Shown: piece after piece, positions 8,461 through 15,642 of the stretch
Position numbering within the stretch: the first letter of the stretch is position 1
Layout of the letters: each line of letters begins with the position of its first letter
Assembly (NCBI GenBank): GCA_963746805.1
Contig: CAVVCQ010000001.1
Location: forward strand, 992,001 to 1,056,000
Direction: 5' to 3'
DNA length: 64,000 bases
Source of the DNA: DATHTC01 sp963746805
Lineage (GTDB): Bacteria > Actinomycetota > Thermoleophilia > Gaiellales > Gaiellaceae
Notes under the pieces: generated by a model
Database searches by the model: none
Seen by the model: only the letters and a program-made list of their open reading frames with translations
Told to the model about the DNA's origin: nothing
Made by a program: the position numbers and the translations under genes

Positions 8461-8625
8461 GGGACGATGCCGCAGTTCGTCCACGAGGCGAGCGCGAAGC
8501 TGCTTGAGGTCCGCAACCAACTCGAAGTCGGCGTCGTCACGCTCCTCAAGTCGCGCCAGCGCGCGATCGCACGCCCCAACCAGCTCCTCCACCCACGCGC
8601 GTCGGCCGTCCATCCACCAGGGCAT
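8452..8625 (-). CDS. 57-residue acidic helical protein, unknown
   Basis: A short ORF starting MPWWMDGRRAWVEELV, ending LRHRPVA. The rest is charged and probably one long helical hairpin or coiled coil. An internal ATG (8613) is an alternative start. It lies 17 bases downstream of the gene at 8643-8978 on the same strand, so the two likely form one unit. No family is recognised. Confidence 0.55.
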   Translation of the reverse strand: MPWWMDGRRAWVEELVGACDRALARLEERDDADFELVADLKQLRARLVDELRHRPVA

Positions 8626-8642
8626 CCCCTGAACGCGGATGG

Positions 8643-8978
8643 TTAGTCCTCGGTCGTCGCCTCCGCGACGACCGCCGCCTCCCCGATCTTCTCGACCACC
8701 AAGTACCCGTCATCCGACGCGGCGACCACGCGCTCGACGTCCGGGACTACATGGCCCAGCGCGACAACGAACTGCCGCGGGTTATCCCGAACGGCGAAGT
8801 ATTCGAACGCCCGGATCCGCAGGCTCTCCATACACGACAGATCCGCGCACTCACACACGATCGCGTACTCGTCCGTGATCGGCGCGAAGCTCTCGTTGAG
8901 ACCCCGCAGCTCCTCGTTCACCGTGCGGAACATCGCCTCGTTCCGTCCCACGCGGGCCTCGCGACCCTGCTCGCTCAC
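8643..8978 (-). CDS. Conserved-looking small protein with CECADLSC motif
   Basis: A 111-residue product from GTG at 8978; the open frame extends upstream, but the protein-like part begins here. Residues 1-40 are charged and helical (RNEAMFRTVNEEL), followed by VCECADLSC and a FVVALGHVVPDVERVV stretch ending near YLVVEK. This layout resembles a small actinobacterial protein family I have seen annotated only as hypothetical. The three Cys could bind a metal. Function unknown. Confidence 0.65.
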   Translation of the reverse strand: MSEQGREARVGRNEAMFRTVNEELRGLNESFAPITDEYAIVCECADLSCMESLRIRAFEYFAVRDNPRQFVVALGHVVPDVERVVAASDDGYLVVEKIGEAAVVAEATTED

Positions 8979-9056
8979 CCCGCGACAGTAACGCCAAAAC
9001 ACCCGCGCCGCACCCTCCCTGCCCGGGGACACGAACCCCACGAAGGCAGCGAGATC

Positions 9057-9103
9057 AAAAAGCTGCGCGAGAGACCGCGGGGTCAGTCGAGTCTCTCGCG
9101 CAG
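9057..9103 (-). terminator. Intrinsic terminator, minus strand, end of element B
   Basis: A 13-base-pair stem (CTGCGCGAGAGAC at 9063-9075 with 9091-9103). On the minus strand it is followed by CTTTTT. It is the counterpart of the hairpin at 7872-7910 with different arm bases. Confidence 0.8.
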
Positions 9104-9194
9104 TGAACACGAGTCCGGGCAGGCCCCGCCCGCCGCAGGGGGCACCGTCGCCGGGGATGCCGGCTCAGGCACCGAACTCGCCAGGCCACGGTAG

Positions 9195-9282
9195 TGCGTC
9201 ATCGATCTCGCCCCCGACGAGGCCGCGTGCGCGTGGTACCGGATAGTCGTTAGCGCCGGCCGCGCCGCACGCCGACCACGAC
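9195..9282 (+). repeat. Internally deleted copy of the tail of the 13150-14238 gene
   Basis: Bases 9201-9220 are identical to 14080-14099, and 9221-9282 match 14213-14274 at about 55 of 62 positions. The 113 bases between those parts are missing. The parent segment encodes the end of the membrane protein plus its stop and about 36 bases beyond. Its order and orientation are kept. Confidence 0.8.
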
Positions 9283-9351
9283 GGACAGCCACCCGGGCGG
9301 TGCATGACCTGATCGGGTCAAATCCGAACGCAGGCTCAGGGTCCTGGACCG

Positions 9352-9621
9352 TTAAGCCTCGACGCACGACGGGCAACAACGGCTCATGTCCTCCGACGCG
9401 GTGCTGCGGGAGGCGATTCCTTGGAGGCTCGTCGTCGTGACCTCCGCCGTCGCCGCGCTACTCGGTCTTGCGGGAGAGACGGCGACGGGGGATGCCTCTC
9501 GCTCATCCGGAGCCTCGAGCGGCGGCTCGATGTCTACCTCCAGGCTGAGCTTCCCTTCGGCACGGTCGAACTCCGCTGCCGTCTCCGGCGGCAAGTTTGT
9601 CGGATCTATCCAGAGAGGCAT
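9352..9621 (-). CDS. Small protein with CCPSC end, unknown
   Basis: 89 residues. The first 40 (MPLWIDPTNLPPETAAEFDRAEG...) read like real protein with acidic character. The rest is Ser/Ala/Thr rich and ends in CCPSCVEA. It sits 36 bases after the ORF at 9658-9825 on the same strand and directly before element B. The second half could be out of its original frame. Not recognised. Confidence 0.45.
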   Translation of the reverse strand: MPLWIDPTNLPPETAAEFDRAEGKLSLEVDIEPPLEAPDEREASPVAVSPARPSSAATAEVTTTSLQGIASRSTASEDMSRCCPSCVEA

Positions 9622-9657
9622 CGGGGCACCACGACACTAACTCGGTTCCGTCCACAT

Positions 9658-9825
9658 CTAGTCGGCATCCGACGGGGACCGCTCCTCGAGCATCAGCATC
9701 CCGCGCACCTCGCCGTCGTCGTCGAGGTAGACGACGCGGTAGACGCGGTAGATGCGGTCACGCAGCGCGACCGTGTCCCCAACCTGCCAGTTGGGCTCGC
9801 TGAAATGTGCGTGTGCCGAGGTCAT
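9658..9825 (-). CDS. Small beta-rich protein, unknown
   Basis: 55 residues from the ATG at 9825 (a longer start at 9879 adds a low-complexity stretch). The core, NWQVGDTVALRDRIYRVYRVVYLDDDGEVRGML, looks like a small SH3-like or KOW-like barrel. There is no strong ribosome site. First gene of a short minus-strand run that ends in element B. Confidence 0.5.
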   Translation of the reverse strand: MTSAHAHFSEPNWQVGDTVALRDRIYRVYRVVYLDDDGEVRGMLMLEERSPSDAD

Positions 9826-9935
9826 CGCCGTCGGGTGCGTAGAGGCGGAACTTGAAGCCGACCATCGGCGCATTGTCACTCGGCTTGTCTCTCGTGCCCT
9901 TGTGTCCGTGAGTTCATGCGGAATAGGCTCGCCGC

Positions 9936-10718
9936 GTGTCTTGGCCGGCGGGTTCTCCGCGGCTCCTAGGGCCGACGTTCAGGTTCGGATTCGTTGAGCC
10001 AGAGCCGCTTTCGCTGCGTGACGTCGCGGGGCTGTTCGTCGACCTCGGCGCGGTCTATAGCCTCGTGGCCAACGCGTCGATGTCGCGATGGGATTGGATA
10101 CCGGCGGACGTGCCGACACGCATGCGCGATGACCGCTGGCCCGTCCCGCTCGAGTATCAGCCGTTCTTGCGCCAGGCGCGCTACGAGTCGCCGCTCGTCC
10201 TCGAAGTCGGTGTCCTGACTCTCGTCGGAACCGTTCCATTTCTCATCCGCCGGTGGACTGCGGCGATCGAAGACGTTGCGGACCTCACGGATCGAATTCG
10301 GGACAACCGCGGCATGCGCCGCGAGGAACGCGCAAAGCGCGAGGAGGCCGAGAAGGAGCGCCAGTTCAGGGACGAGGATCGCGAACACCAGCGCTGGGTA
10401 TGGGAGCGCCAACGTCGGGAAGCCGTGGGAGATGACGAGGAAGCCTGGAAACGCGTTGCTCGCACTGGCCGCGCTGAGCGGGAACTCCGCGACATCGTCG
10501 AGTATCGGCAACGCGAGCTGACCCCAGAGATCGAGGAGCGACCGGAGCTCGAGATCACAGAAGCGATCCAGGATCCCGAGGCCGCGATATCGGATCTGCA
10601 CGAAGCCCTCAAACGACAACATCTCTTCGATGACTACGAGAAGAGGAAGAGGCGCATTCACGAAAATCCAGTTCAGATCGTCGAGGCCGAAGTGTTCGAA
10701 TGGACTGACGAGGACTGA
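9936..10718 (+). CDS. Hypothetical protein with one membrane segment and coiled coil
   Basis: A 260-residue GTG-start protein. Residues 25-50 carry LSLRDVAGLFVDLGAVYSLV, and residues 83-105 hold YESPLVLEVGVLTLVGTVPFLIRRW, a probable membrane segment after a YxSP motif. From about residue 120 it is a long charged coiled coil (REERAKREEAEKERQ...). The pattern of a folded head, a YxSPLE motif and a helix recalls uncharacterised actinobacterial island proteins. The function cannot be assigned. Confidence 0.7.
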   Translation: MSWPAGSPRLLGPTFRFGFVEPEPLSLRDVAGLFVDLGAVYSLVANASMSRWDWIPADVPTRMRDDRWPVPLEYQPFLRQARYESPLVLEVGVLTLVGTVPFLIRRWTAAIEDVADLTDRIRDNRGMRREERAKREEAEKERQFRDEDREHQRWVWERQRREAVGDDEEAWKRVARTGRAERELRDIVEYRQRELTPEIEERPELEITEAIQDPEAAISDLHEALKRQHLFDDYEKRKRRIHENPVQIVEAEVFEWTDED

Positions 10719-10749
10719 GTGGCGCGGACCGCTCGCACCCCTCGCGCCC

Positions 10750-11134
10750 ATGCGGATTGTGAGAACGTACGTTCGTGGGAACGCCGGCAGCACGCACGCT
10801 CGCCTCCAACGCGCACTCGAGCGCCGGGACCTGCCGGGCGCGTACGCCGCCGCCCGCGACCAAGGGTTCGTGTCGCTCGCCGACGCGCTCGGGCTCCTGC
10901 TCCTAATCGAGCGGAAGGACCCGGACAAGTTCGAACGAGCGGCCGTCCGGTGGGTAGGCCGGTTCGCCGTCGAGACGACGGCTCCGGCTCTCCGACGTGC
11001 AGATGCTGCTCGGCGCCGTCGCCGGCCTGCCCGGCTTCGCCAGCCGCGTCGGCCTCGAGACGATCGCCGCGGTCGCCGACCGTTACCAGCTCGCGACGCT
11101 AGCGAAGGCTGCTCGAGGCGAAATCCGCGCGTAG
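10750..11134 (+). pseudogene. Frameshifted small helical protein
   Basis: The first part, from the ATG at 10750, reads MRIVRTYVRGNAGSTHARLQ through FERAAVRWVGRF. After about 10975-10990 the sensible frame moves by one base and continues LSDVQMLLGAVAGLP through TLAKAARGEIRA, stopping at 11134. One lost base (probably a G near 10980) would restore a protein of about 128 residues. It could be decay or a sequence error. The family is not recognised. Confidence 0.6.
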
Positions 11135-11256
11135 CCGGCCGCGTACCCGTCTTCGCGCGCGAGTCGTTGTCCGAGAGAAGCGCAGAGGGCGCCGTGAGAG
11201 CGCCCGTCGCTGTTTGCGGCGCCCCTTTGCGAAGCCGCCAACTCCGAGGGGTCTAG

Positions 11257-11445
11257 GTGGAAAACGAAAGGGCACGACTTGTCGCGCTCCTCGACCAGTC
11301 CGAGGCAATGCTCGCCGAGCTAGCCAGCCGCGACGACCCAAAACTGTTCGGCACGATCGTCGACGTACAAAAGACCGTCCTCCAACTGCGCGCGCAACTC
11401 GCCGCACTCGACAACCCCACACGAACCCGCAAGACCGACGAGTGA
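11257..11445 (+). CDS. Small coiled-coil protein, unknown
   Basis: 62 residues from GTG, with a weak purine-rich site upstream. It is almost all helical and charged (ARLVALLDQSEAMLAELA, then VQKTVLQLRAQLAAL), like a phage or plasmid accessory protein. No family is recognised. Confidence 0.5.
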   Translation: MENERARLVALLDQSEAMLAELASRDDPKLFGTIVDVQKTVLQLRAQLAALDNPTRTRKTDE

Positions 11446-11522
11446 GCGCGGCACGCCGCGTAACGCCTTCGTGACGTCGCGCGTTACAGGGTCGTTCCCC
11501 ACGGACGAAAAGGACCTGCGGC

Positions 11523-11714
11523 ATGTCCCTCATGCCGGGCGACCTCGTCAAGTTGCTCTCACCCGTCGCTCACTATCCAGCTGGGACGACAGCCCGCGTG
11601 ATCACGATCCCAGACCGGCACGAGTGCGTCGTGGAGTTCGACGACGGACGGCAATGCACGGTCGCGCTGTCGGCACTCGAGACCGAACGGTGGGCCGCGC
11701 TCGGTATGGGATAG
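11523..11714 (+). CDS. Small SH3/KOW-like protein, unknown
   Basis: 63 residues from ATG, with an AAGGA site about nine bases upstream. The sequence MPGDLVKLLSPVAHYPAGTTARVITIP, then CVVEFDDGRQCTVALSALE, is typical of a compact beta barrel of the DUF4926/KOW sort. Function unknown. Confidence 0.6.
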   Translation: MSLMPGDLVKLLSPVAHYPAGTTARVITIPDRHECVVEFDDGRQCTVALSALETERWAALGMG

Positions 11715-11737
11715 CCTCGGGTGCGTCTGACCCCAGA

Positions 11738-12060
11738 GCGCGGCGAGGGGGCGGACGCATCGTCCAGGTCTGCGCGCGCCGCTCTCACCGCTGGCACCAG
11801 GCTCGTTGGGCTCGCAACAACGAGACCTCGGAAAGACGGTTCTCAGCCCTCTGCTCTGACCCCGCCTTCGGCCGGATTTCTAGCCGCAAGACGGGAGACC
11901 GGTGTGGGGATTCCCCGACGGTGGCAGCGCCGTCAGACCCAGCCGAACTCTCGAGCAGAGCACTTCGCGCAGTACCACCCGAGCTCCGGCCGTGCGTCCT
12001 CGTGACCGTGCTACTAGCCGAAAGGCGGATTCGGTGGCCGCCACCGGCACGGGAGGCGTA
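11738..12060 (+). repeat. Element D: candidate structured RNA gene (pair with C)
   Basis: The fuller copy of the C/D repeat. A hairpin equivalent to C's CGTTGG/CCAACG arm pair is kept with different bases (CTCGTTG/CAACGAG), again suggesting structural constraint. It runs directly into a perfect terminator with a T-run (12061-12093), so a plus-strand transcript of roughly 350 bases is plausible. No known RNA family consensus is recognised by eye. Confidence 0.45.
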
Positions 12061-12093
12061 CAGAGGGCGGCCGAAAGGGCCGCCCTCTGTTTT
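12061..12093 (+). terminator. Perfect intrinsic terminator at the end of element D
   Basis: A 12-base-pair stem CAGAGGGCGGCC (12061-12072) with 12078-12089, a GAAAG loop and TTTT after it. It is the most canonical terminator in the window. No plus-strand coding sequence ends just before it, which supports a non-coding transcript. Confidence 0.92.
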
Positions 12094-12154
12094 CTGCATA
12101 GGCGAGCGGCGCTCGCGCGCAATCCAGTCGCGAGCGTCCGCCCTCGTCTTCGGG

Positions 12155-12845
12155 TCACCGAGGCGCTGTGGCTGCGGTCCCCCTAGCTTCGGGTGCCGGC
12201 GTTCGGAACAGCACGGCGAGGAGCGCCAAGGTCAGCAGTCCGAAGACGATCGCTCCGCTCGCGCCGAAGACGACAAACTGCTCCTTGACGTTTCTCGAGA
12301 TCACGTACGAGGTCACGAACCAGCCGAGGGCCCAGGCAGGCGGGTTCGCGAGCGCCCACCACCACGCGTTCGGGATCTGGTGTCGTGCGAGCACGAGCGC
12401 CTGCAACAGGCCTACACCCAGACCGGTTACGGCGCCCATGAGGACAACGTCTCCTCGAGTGATGCCGTAATCAACCAGAGCCGCTCCCGCGGCGAGGCCG
12501 ACGGCCATCCCCACGGCTGTTGCCGGGATCCAGAGCCAGGAGACGCGCTTCCGCAAGACGAACCATGTTGCCGCTCCGATGATCGAGCCCGCGATGAGCG
12601 CCGCCAGCGAGCGCGGTTCCCACGGAATCGACTCCGTTGATTACCAGGTCTGCGATGAACCCCCCGACTGGGAGGCTGAGCAGAATCGCGACCGGCCAGA
12701 GCCACAGCCGACGTGCGGTTCCCTTCCAGTCACTTTGCGTATGAACGGCGCGACTGGGCGCGTCGTTCCGGTGATCGGGCGCCTTTGATGCCACTTCATG
12801 CGCCGACGCAGGGCGCGGTAGGACGGGAGCATTGGTGGCCATCAC
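12155..12845 (-). pseudogene. Frameshifted multi-helix membrane protein (ALGW-type)
   Basis: The N-terminal part (starting MATNAPVLPRP, 12842/12845) runs to about 12600 with one helix (LWLWPVAILLSLPVGGFIADLV). The next frame then continues AALIAGSIIGAATWFVLRKRVSWLW and three more helices containing WWWALANPPAWALGW, a pattern of small bacterial membrane proteins of unknown role. One base change in frame near 12600 separates the halves. Corrected length is about 229 residues. Confidence 0.65.
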
Positions 12846-13149
12846 GGCCTCCTTCTTAGAGCCCCGTTGGCCGAGCCGCTACAAGTGAGCGGAAGGCCGC
12901 TGTGTCCGGCATCGCGCTCGCCCGACAGGCGAGGAAACTCTCCAACAGAAGCTAACCGCAGTCTATCAACCGGTTGTTACGAACGGCACAAATCGGACCG
13001 ACCGCCAAATCCGCGCAAGCCTCGAGGGGCGATAAGACGCGCGCCACCTCCGGGCGCAGACGTTCCGCTCGTGGAGAGCGAGTACGCTGGCGTGCGGGGC
13101 CGCCCTCCGAAGCGGACAGCCTGACTACCCCGCAGACCACAGCTCTTCG
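12846..13149. other. Intergenic, nothing recognised
   Basis: 304 bases between divergent membrane genes. I see no ORF with sensible composition, no RNA gene and no strong hairpin. Promoters for both flanking genes should lie here but none is clear. Confidence 0.5.
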
Positions 13150-14238
13150 ATGAACATAGAACGCGCCGCAGGCGCTCTATGCATCCTCCTGCCGCTCGCG
13201 TTCAACGCGTTCTTCTTCCTGCTCGGGCGACGCTTCGACTACCCGGACATCCTGCGCCGCCCAGCCGAGGAGATCCTCGGCCGCTTCCGGGCGGGTGGAG
13301 TGCGCCTGATGCTTCTCTGGTACGGCTTCATGCTGACCGCCGTGTTGCTCGCGCCGCTTGCCGTGCTCCTGGGACAGCTGCTCGCCCGCGACGGCCTAGA
13401 GATCGTCCCGGTGGCGACGACGATCGGCGTCCTGGCAGCCGTCGTGCAGTTCCTCGGACTCGCTCGTTGGCCGTTCCTCGTCCCAGCACTCGCGCGTGCG
13501 TACGCCGATCCTGCTTCGAGCCAGGCGACGCGCGAGGCGACCGCGGTCGCCTTCCAGTCGTTCCACCGCTACCTCGGGATCGGGATCGGGGAATGCCTCG
13601 GCTACCTCCTGACAGGCGCGTGGACGGTCCTAATCGGCGTGGCGATGCTCCAGTCGTCCGCGTTCGAGGCGTGGCTCGCGTGGCCGGGGATCATCATCGG
13701 CCTCTCCCTCATCCTCGGCTCTCTGGAGTTCGTCGGCCGCTTCGACGAGCAAGGCTGGACGCTCGCGGGCGCGATCGTCCCGATCGCCTACACGGCGATT
13801 CTGGCTCTCATGCTCGCGTGGGCCGTCGCGGCTTCGTTCGACGACACCGGCGGAGAGCCCTGGTACGACTACCTCGCGATCCCGATCGCGCTCCAATGCC
13901 TCCCGGCTCCGTTCGACGACACCGGCGGAGAGCCCTGGTCCGACTACCTCGCGATCCCGATCCCGCTAATCCTCCTGCTCCAACTCGCGAGCATCTTCCT
14001 CTCGAACAGAACTCTGCGCTGGGCAATCGGCTTCGGCTGCACCGCCACGCTCACCGCGATGTTCCTCTCCGTCGCGTCCATCGATCTCGCCCCCGACGAA
14101 GGGGCGAACATCGGGGCCGGCGTCATGCTGTTGTGGATCCTCTGTTCGATCGGACTTCTTGCAGCCGCAGGGATCGGCGAGGCGCTCAAAGCAGTCCGAC
14201 GCCGCCTGGCTCGGCCGCGTGCGCGTGGTACCGGATAG
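13150..14238 (+). CDS. DUF4386-like membrane protein with tandem duplication
   Basis: 362 residues with about nine helices. Residues 1-225 match the style of DUF4386 proteins (start MNIERAAGALCILLPLAFN, RWPFLVPALARAYADP, SFHRYLGIGIGE, EFVGRFDEQGW). Residues 230-273 hold two near-identical copies of FDDTGGEPW-DYLAIPI, followed by a C-terminal region with three to four helices that is not typical of the family. The end of the gene recurs in deleted form at 9195-9282. Function unknown. Confidence 0.75.
   Translation: MNIERAAGALCILLPLAFNAFFFLLGRRFDYPDILRRPAEEILGRFRAGGVRLMLLWYGFMLTAVLLAPLAVLLGQLLARDGLEIVPVATTIGVLAAVVQFLGLARWPFLVPALARAYADPASSQATREATAVAFQSFHRYLGIGIGECLGYLLTGAWTVLIGVAMLQSSAFEAWLAWPGIIIGLSLILGSLEFVGRFDEQGWTLAGAIVPIAYTAILALMLAWAVAASFDDTGGEPWYDYLAIPIALQCLPAPFDDTGGEPWSDYLAIPIPLILLLQLASIFLSNRTLRWAIGFGCTATLTAMFLSVASIDLAPDEGANIGAGVMLLWILCSIGLLAAAGIGEALKAVRRRLARPRARGTG
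13837..13967 (+). repeat. 75-base tandem duplication inside the membrane gene
   Basis: The unit beginning TTCGACGACACCGGCGGAG starts at 13837 and again at 13912. Over about 56 bases the copies differ at only two sites. Because 75 is a multiple of three, the frame is kept and the protein gains 25 residues. Confidence 0.9.
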
Positions 14239-14577
14239 GCGTTAGCGCCAGCCGCTCCAGTCGCCGACCACGATCTGCGGGAACTTGAATGCAATCGTGC
14301 GTTCCTCGAAGAGCCTCTCCGCATGCGCAAGCCCTCTCTCAATCCCAACGCACGAGAATCGACGTTATGTCAAGTTGGCCTCGCGCGCCTCCGCCCTCGA
14401 GCGCGCTCGTCGATCTCGAGACGTTCGCCTCCCTCAGGTTCTCGTCGCCGGGCAACGCCACCGACCTCTGCGCGGCACTCGCCTGACGTCCCGGCACGTC
14501 GCACGCCGCGGACGGTCGCGGGCGCACGCCGCAGCCGGTGTGTTTGACCCCCGAGCCGCCGCGGGATACCGAGTCCC
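14239..14577. other. Intergenic upstream of sigma factor gene
   Basis: 339 bases without a convincing ORF. The first 36 bases belong to the segment duplicated at 9258-9282 and its surroundings. The rest should hold the promoter for the sigma factor gene, but no clear -35/-10 pair or hairpin is seen. Confidence 0.5.
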
Positions 14578-15642
14578 ATGGCCGAGCCCGACGTCGTCGA
14601 GCGGCTGCTCGAATGGGAGGAGCTGCAGATCCTCATCGACGGCGCCGAGCCCACGGGCACCGTCCGCATGCTGCATCTGCTCGAGCTCGTCGAGCCGTTC
14701 GAGCTCGAGCCGCCCGAGCTCGAGGCGCTCCGCGACGAGCTCGAGGCCCGCGGCGTCGACGTCGTCGAGGAGGCCGAGCCCGAGGAGGCCCCTGCGCCCG
14801 CGCCCCCGCCGGTCATCGCCGTCGCCGAGTCGACGACCGACGCGCTGCAGCTCTTCCTTCGCGAGGCCGGTCGTCATGCGCTGCTGACCGCGGCGCAGGA
14901 GGTCGAGCTCGCGAAGGCGATCGAGCGTGGCGACGACCTGGCGAAGCAGCGGATGATCCAGTCCAACCTCCGCCTCGTCGTCTCGATCGCGAAGAACTAC
15001 CGCAACCAGGGGCTGCCGTTCCTCGACCTGATCCAGGAAGGGACGCTCGGCCTCATCCGCGCCGTCGAGAAGTTCGACTGGCGGCGCGGGTTCAAGTTCT
15101 CGACCTACGCCACCTGGTGGATTCGCCAGGCCGTGGCGCGCGCCCTCGCCGACAAGGCCCGCACGATCCGGATGCCGGTCCACATCGTCGAGCGGCTGCA
15201 GAAGATGAATCGCGCCGAGCGGACGCTCTGGGCCACGCTCGGGCGCGAGCCGCGACTCGAGGAGATCGCCGAGGAGGCCAACCTCCCGCTCCAGCAGGCG
15301 CTCGAGGTGCGGGCGGCGGCGCGCGCGTCGACGAGCCTCGACCAGCCGATCGGCGACGGCGACGACGCGGTGTTCGGAGACTTCGTCGCCGGCGACGGGC
15401 CGCTCCCGGACGAGGAGGTCGAGGTCAATCTCCGCTCGGAGGCGCTGATGGAGGCGCTGACGGCCCTCCCCAGCCGCGACCGGCATGTCCTCGTGCTGCG
15501 CTACGGGCTCGCCGAGGAGGAGCCGAAGACGCTCGAGGAGATCGGCCGGGTCCTCGGCCTGACGCGCGAGCGCGTCAGACAGATCGAGGTGGAGTCGCTC
15601 AGGCGGCTGGCCTGTCTGCGAGAGATGGAGCTCGCTCGCTGA
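14578..15642 (+). CDS. RpoD-like sigma-70 family factor (group 2-like)
   Basis: 354 residues. It directs RNA polymerase to promoters. Residues 1-80 are acidic and rich in Glu and Pro, in place of a classical region 1.1. Region 1.2 is near residue 85 (DALQLFLREAGRHALLT). Region 2 has LRLVVSIAKNYRNQGLPFLDLIQEG and FSTYATWWIRQAV. Region 3 is at 195-240. Region 4 has TLEEIGRVLGLTRERVRQIE near the end. Its 3' end overlaps the convergent PHP gene by 44 bases. Confidence 0.9.
   Translation: MAEPDVVERLLEWEELQILIDGAEPTGTVRMLHLLELVEPFELEPPELEALRDELEARGVDVVEEAEPEEAPAPAPPPVIAVAESTTDALQLFLREAGRHALLTAAQEVELAKAIERGDDLAKQRMIQSNLRLVVSIAKNYRNQGLPFLDLIQEGTLGLIRAVEKFDWRRGFKFSTYATWWIRQAVARALADKARTIRMPVHIVERLQKMNRAERTLWATLGREPRLEEIAEEANLPLQQALEVRAAARASTSLDQPIGDGDDAVFGDFVAGDGPLPDEEVEVNLRSEALMEALTALPSRDRHVLVLRYGLAEEEPKTLEEIGRVLGLTRERVRQIEVESLRRLACLREMELAR

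Larger units (their letters stand above)
9057..9320 (-). repeat. Element B: candidate structured RNA, copy 2, with insertion
   Basis: The partner of element A. It keeps the terminator hairpin, the GAG-CCGGGCAG block, ACTCGCCA, CCACGGTAG and the closing TGACC-GATC-GGTCA near-palindrome (9305-9320). About 100 bases (9195-9300) separate CCACGGTAG from the palindrome. Most of that is a deleted copy of the end of the membrane gene at 13150-14238. It follows the minus-strand ORF at 9352-9621 directly, so it could be a 3' untranslated structure of that transcript. Confidence 0.45.

Noticed and set aside
11960..12000. T-box-like string (GGGTGGTACTGCG) on the minus strand of element D
   Set aside because: It lies at the wrong end of the element for a T-box, has no aminoacyl-tRNA synthetase or amino acid gene after it, and is not kept in element C.
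11471..12640. 389-codon plus-strand frame spanning element D and the membrane gene
   Set aside because: It overlaps a terminator and an antisense membrane gene. One-base gaps between C and D show this frame is not conserved.
13837..13967. CRISPR-like or satellite repeat
   Set aside because: Only two adjacent copies inside a coding frame; it is a simple tandem duplication.
7862..14274. Integrative element with attachment sites
   Set aside because: No integrase, transposase or tRNA gene, and the direct repeats found are internal duplications rather than flanking att sites.
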